Position numbers and translations under genes: made by a program | Assembly (NCBI RefSeq): GCF_900142275.1 | Contig: NZ_FRAI01000014.1 | Coordinates: forward strand, 1-55,099 | Length of the DNA: 55,099 nt | Direction of reading: 5' to 3' | Source: Anaerobranca californiensis DSM 14826 | GTDB lineage: Bacteria > Bacillota > Proteinivoracia > Proteinivoracales > Proteinivoracaceae | The notes under the pieces: model-generated | The model's database searches: none | The model's input: only the letters and a program-made list of their open reading frames with translations | Told to the model about the DNA's origin: nothing | Part shown: positions 52,999 to 55,099 of the stretch, piece after piece | How positions within the stretch are numbered: the stretch's first letter is position 1 | Layout of the letters: each line of letters begins with the position of its first letter

Positions 52999-53916
52999 TC
53001 AACCTTTACTTAAACCAGATTTTTTATAAATATCCTTTGGTGTTATTGTGTATGAATCTTGGATATTTTTTTGTTTACTATTTTGTTCAGCAATTATTTT
53101 TTTCATATATGCTTGTAATTTAGGTGAAGGGTTAGTTACTAGTTTACCTTGATTACTCTTTTCCCTTTCTTTCAATTCTAACTCCTCCTTTTTCCTCTTA
53201 TTATCGGGAATTGCTGTTCTTAAAAGTTGAGTATTATCAGATGTTTTATTAGGGATTGTTTCAGTAGCTATAGTGCTAGTAGTAATAGGAATATTTGATG
53301 TAACAGGCTGGGAAGTTATAAAGATATCATCAGAAATTAAAGGGATTTTACCACTTGTAAATCTAAATAAACCCAGTAATATTGCGATGGCTAACAACTT
53401 TTCACTATCTTTACCAATTCTCCAGCTAATAGCTATCCAGGGGACTGTTAGTTTTCGCCAAAAAGAAAACTCCTTTAATCCTTTTATTTTTTTAGGTGGG
53501 ACTATATAGTCCAATTGGAAGATCCTAAGTATTGACCAGCTAATATCTGCCGCTAAACGCCTACTTCCATTGAGGTTAAATCCTTCATAACCTGTTTTGT
53601 AAATTCCTTCATCATTGTTGAGTTCTAATACTAAATTAGTTTCGGGAGGTATATAATCTTTATTTACCTCAAATACAGTACAACCAGCTCCAGATAATAA
53701 TTCTTTTAAGTCCCTTATTATATCAGTTTTTTGCTTGCTGGTATCTAGTACCCCAATTTTAATACCGGCTATTGGACTATCTAAAAAGACAACTTTTTGC
53801 TCCCTTAAGATAGAATAATCTTCCCATAAGGCTTCTAAAGGTAAATATATCTTATTATCTATTTCTTTACCCTCTACATCTAATTGATTGACTCCCTTAA
53901 TTATAACGTAAGACAC
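52999..53916 (-). CDS. Unrecognised protein with a possible degenerate amidase-type domain
   Basis: 305 residues; I do not recognise the protein. The first 35 residues (KGVNQLDVEGKEIDNKIYLP) resemble a copper-amine-oxidase-N-type strand pair. Residues about 50-150 recall an Amidase_3 fold (KIGVLDTSKQKT, LKELLSGAGCTVFEV, RRLAADISWSIL), but no His/Glu zinc set is visible, so activity is doubtful. A hydrophobic stretch (about 160-190) and a long Ser/Thr/Pro-rich and charged tail follow. GTG 53916 is chosen over TTG 53922 because GGAGG then has 7-base spacing. It lies between two spore-flavoured genes. Confidence 0.5.
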   Translation of the reverse strand: MSYVIIKGVNQLDVEGKEIDNKIYLPLEALWEDYSILREQKVVFLDSPIAGIKIGVLDTSKQKTDIIRDLKELLSGAGCTVFEVNKDYIPPETNLVLELNNDEGIYKTGYEGFNLNGSRRLAADISWSILRIFQLDYIVPPKKIKGLKEFSFWRKLTVPWIAISWRIGKDSEKLLAIAILLGLFRFTSGKIPLISDDIFITSQPVTSNIPITTSTIATETIPNKTSDNTQLLRTAIPDNKRKKEELELKEREKSNQGKLVTNPSPKLQAYMKKIIAEQNSKQKNIQDSYTITPKDIYKKSGLSKG

Positions 53917-53942
53917 AGTCAACCCTCCTTAAAATAATCTCT

Positions 53943-54728
53943 TTATTCCAGTTTATTCTTAAAATTCACCTTGGTGAATATAATTTTGTTGATAATTTCG
54001 TTGTTATTTTTGATTTTTCCGTAGAGCTCTAAACTTAACTTTTTAAAAAGATTAAAGTTAGGAGAAGTATTGACTTCGATAATCCAGGGTGTGAGGGAAT
54101 AGTCTAAACCAATATCAAAACCTAGTCTATGGAAATAAGGAAAGGATTTTGTTAATGAATAAATTCCTTCTTGACAAAGTGTAATTATTCTGTTTTTTGT
54201 TTTTTCTATTGTTTTTAAATCAAATCCATTAGAAGATAGATAATTTTCTAAAGTTATGGCATTTCCACCAATGGTATAATTAGAAACTATATAACCTATC
54301 TTGCCTATTCTGACACCTATACCTTCTAAAAGCCAAGTATCATAAGGTTTTTGGAAGAGTACCCGGATATCCGTATGTCTATTATTGTATTTTAGAAGGT
54401 GTAACCCCTGTTGAATTAGATAATCTTCTTTTTTTAAAAAAACACTAATATATCTTTCAAGATTTTCCAAAGAGTCAAAGGTGTGACATTTATCCCTTTC
54501 CCTAAGGATATATTTTTTATTAAAATAAAAAATTGACATAACCCCTTTACCTAAGCTGCCATTAACGGGTTTGATGTAGAGATAATGATATTTATCTAAC
54601 ATTTCTTTTAGCCCCTTTTTTGAATAGGGGATTGTTTCTAAAAGATGTTTTTTGATTTTTGGATTTTGCCATAGAACTTGATGTTTGATTAACTTATTAG
54701 ATTCCTGAAAGTTTTGGGAAATAATCAT
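53943..54728 (-). CDS. YheC/YheD-type ATP-grasp protein, spore-coat associated
   Basis: 261 residues. ATP-grasp features: YIKPVNGSLGKGVMSIFY (about 51-68), then NNRHTDIRVLFQKP (about 115-128), then GFDIGLDYSLTPWIIEVNTSPN (split here as GFDIGLDYS about 203-211 and WIIEVNTSPN about 215-224), the metal-binding end. This order is that of YheC/YheD endospore coat-associated proteins. The substrate is unknown; ATP-grasp enzymes join a carboxylate to an amine. It is short of the usual 350-450 residues because the N-terminal domain is absent. GGAAGGAAG precedes the ATG. The next minus-strand gene follows after 26 bases. Confidence 0.78.
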   Translation of the reverse strand: MIISQNFQESNKLIKHQVLWQNPKIKKHLLETIPYSKKGLKEMLDKYHYLYIKPVNGSLGKGVMSIFYFNKKYILRERDKCHTFDSLENLERYISVFLKKEDYLIQQGLHLLKYNNRHTDIRVLFQKPYDTWLLEGIGVRIGKIGYIVSNYTIGGNAITLENYLSSNGFDLKTIEKTKNRIITLCQEGIYSLTKSFPYFHRLGFDIGLDYSLTPWIIEVNTSPNFNLFKKLSLELYGKIKNNNEIINKIIFTKVNFKNKLE

Positions 54729-54742
54729 TTTAGATCTTCCTT

Positions 54743-54818
54743 CCTTATAAAATAAGGCAGCTAATTAAAATAGCTGCTCAGACTGTAGACAAACCCCACC
54801 TTATTGGTGGGTTTTGTC
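54743..54818 (+). repeat. Stacked hairpins at the likely left end of an IS1182-type element
   Basis: CCTTAT/ATAAGG (54743-54757) and GCAGCTA/TAGCTGC (54757-54777) lie before a third hairpin, GACAAACCCCACC with GGTGGGTTTTGTC (54788-54818, one mismatch). The first two may be an old terminator of a minus-strand gene now displaced. The element probably starts near 54780 (GACTGTAGACAAACCC), but the other end is outside the window. Confidence 0.45.
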
Positions 54819-54904
54819 ATATAAAGTATTAAAAGATATATTAAAAAATGGTATAATAAAATTACATGGAATGCTCATGGAATATTGATTTCAAGGTGAT
54901 GCAG

Positions 54905-55099
54905 ATGCTTAATAGGAAAAAAGAAGATAATCGTAAACAAATATCATTCATTTGTATTGATGATTTAGTTCCAAAAGATCATATTTTAAGAGATATCGAC
55001 AAAGCTATAGATTTCTCATTTATCTATGATCTTGTTAAGGATAAATATAGTGAAGAAATCGGTAGACCAAGCATAGACCCTGTCGTGCTGTTTAAAATT
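54905..55099 (+). CDS. IS1182-family transposase, N-terminal fragment
   Basis: First 65 residues, open to the window end. The opening RKQISFICIDDLVPKDHILR, then IDFSFIYDLVKDKY and the end GRPSIDPVVLFK, are those of IS1182-type DDE transposases. The ATG has AAGGTGATG upstream and a TATAAT box at about 54852. The catalytic DDE residues lie beyond the window, so integrity cannot be judged. Confidence 0.88.
   Translation, partial: MLNRKKEDNRKQISFICIDDLVPKDHILRDIDKAIDFSFIYDLVKDKYSEEIGRPSIDPVVLFKI

Noticed and set aside
1-55099. CRISPR arrays, tRNA or rRNA genes
   Set aside because: No regularly spaced repeats and no tRNA- or rRNA-like sequence were seen by eye on either strand. A tRNA scan was not possible here.

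Overview
The window is AT-rich, densely coded DNA from a low-GC Firmicute. Family content (long-form hpf, secA, prfB, ftsEX, pcsB-like, ctpA, minJ-like, bioY/birA, split transketolase, spore-coat-type ATP-grasp) points to an anaerobic, flagellated member of the Clostridia. The species cannot be named from the sequence; an Anaerobranca-like group is only a guess. Selenium use is suggested by a peroxiredoxin with an in-frame UGA at its active site followed by a SECIS-like hairpin, and by a YqeC-family protein. Both window ends lie in insertion sequences: a TnpB 3' end with its omega-RNA region on the left, and an IS1182-type transposase start on the right.

Layout. 1-340: IS200/IS605 right end. 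644-5000: a C_GCAxxG_C_C protein with a TDT transporter, an uncharacterised protein, the selenocysteine peroxiredoxin (minus strand) and a TspO-like membrane protein. 5105-9366: a GGDEF-EAL sensor and a chemotaxis receptor. 9539-11684: a CoA-disulfide-reductase/double-rhodanese protein behind a near-consensus promoter whose start site is covered by a CsoR/CstR-type palindrome. 11795-22914: a six-gene defence-type island made of a PLD-nuclease/SF2-helicase fusion, an overlapping SAM methyltransferase, and a Wadjet-like jetABCD set. 23036-25289: an SH3 protein, a ComK-like protein behind a LexA-box promoter, fliS behind a sigma-D promoter, and hpf. 25338-30453: two PspC proteins, mobA-like, secA, and prfB with its programmed frameshift. 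30446-35240: a DUF2993 protein, YitT, split transketolase, bioY and birA. 35541-41259: a division/cell-wall group, ftsE-ftsX-M23 peptidase-ctpA-minJ-like. 41404-48069: uvrB-uvrA-uvrC. 48248-51782: a six-gene operon in which five proteins carry the same short helical module; yqeC follows. 52548-54728: three minus-strand genes, two with spore-coat flavour.

Regulation is unusually readable. Three AGGAWWW-N14-GAAT promoters and two AGGATTT-N14-GAAA variants, all matching the sigma-H (SigH) pattern, lie upstream of the C_GCAxxG protein, the TspO-like gene, the SH3 gene, hpf and ftsE. One perfect LexA box lies in the spacer of the ComK-like gene's promoter, and an 11/12 match lies before uvrB. Two UGA recoding events occur (selenocysteine in the peroxiredoxin, +1 frameshift in prfB), and the ctpA start reads through a run of nine A only with a frame change.

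The strongest candidates for new biology are the PLD-helicase/methyltransferase pair joined to the Wadjet genes, and the shared-module operon at 48248-51782. All family names come from motif recognition and memory; no search was run.
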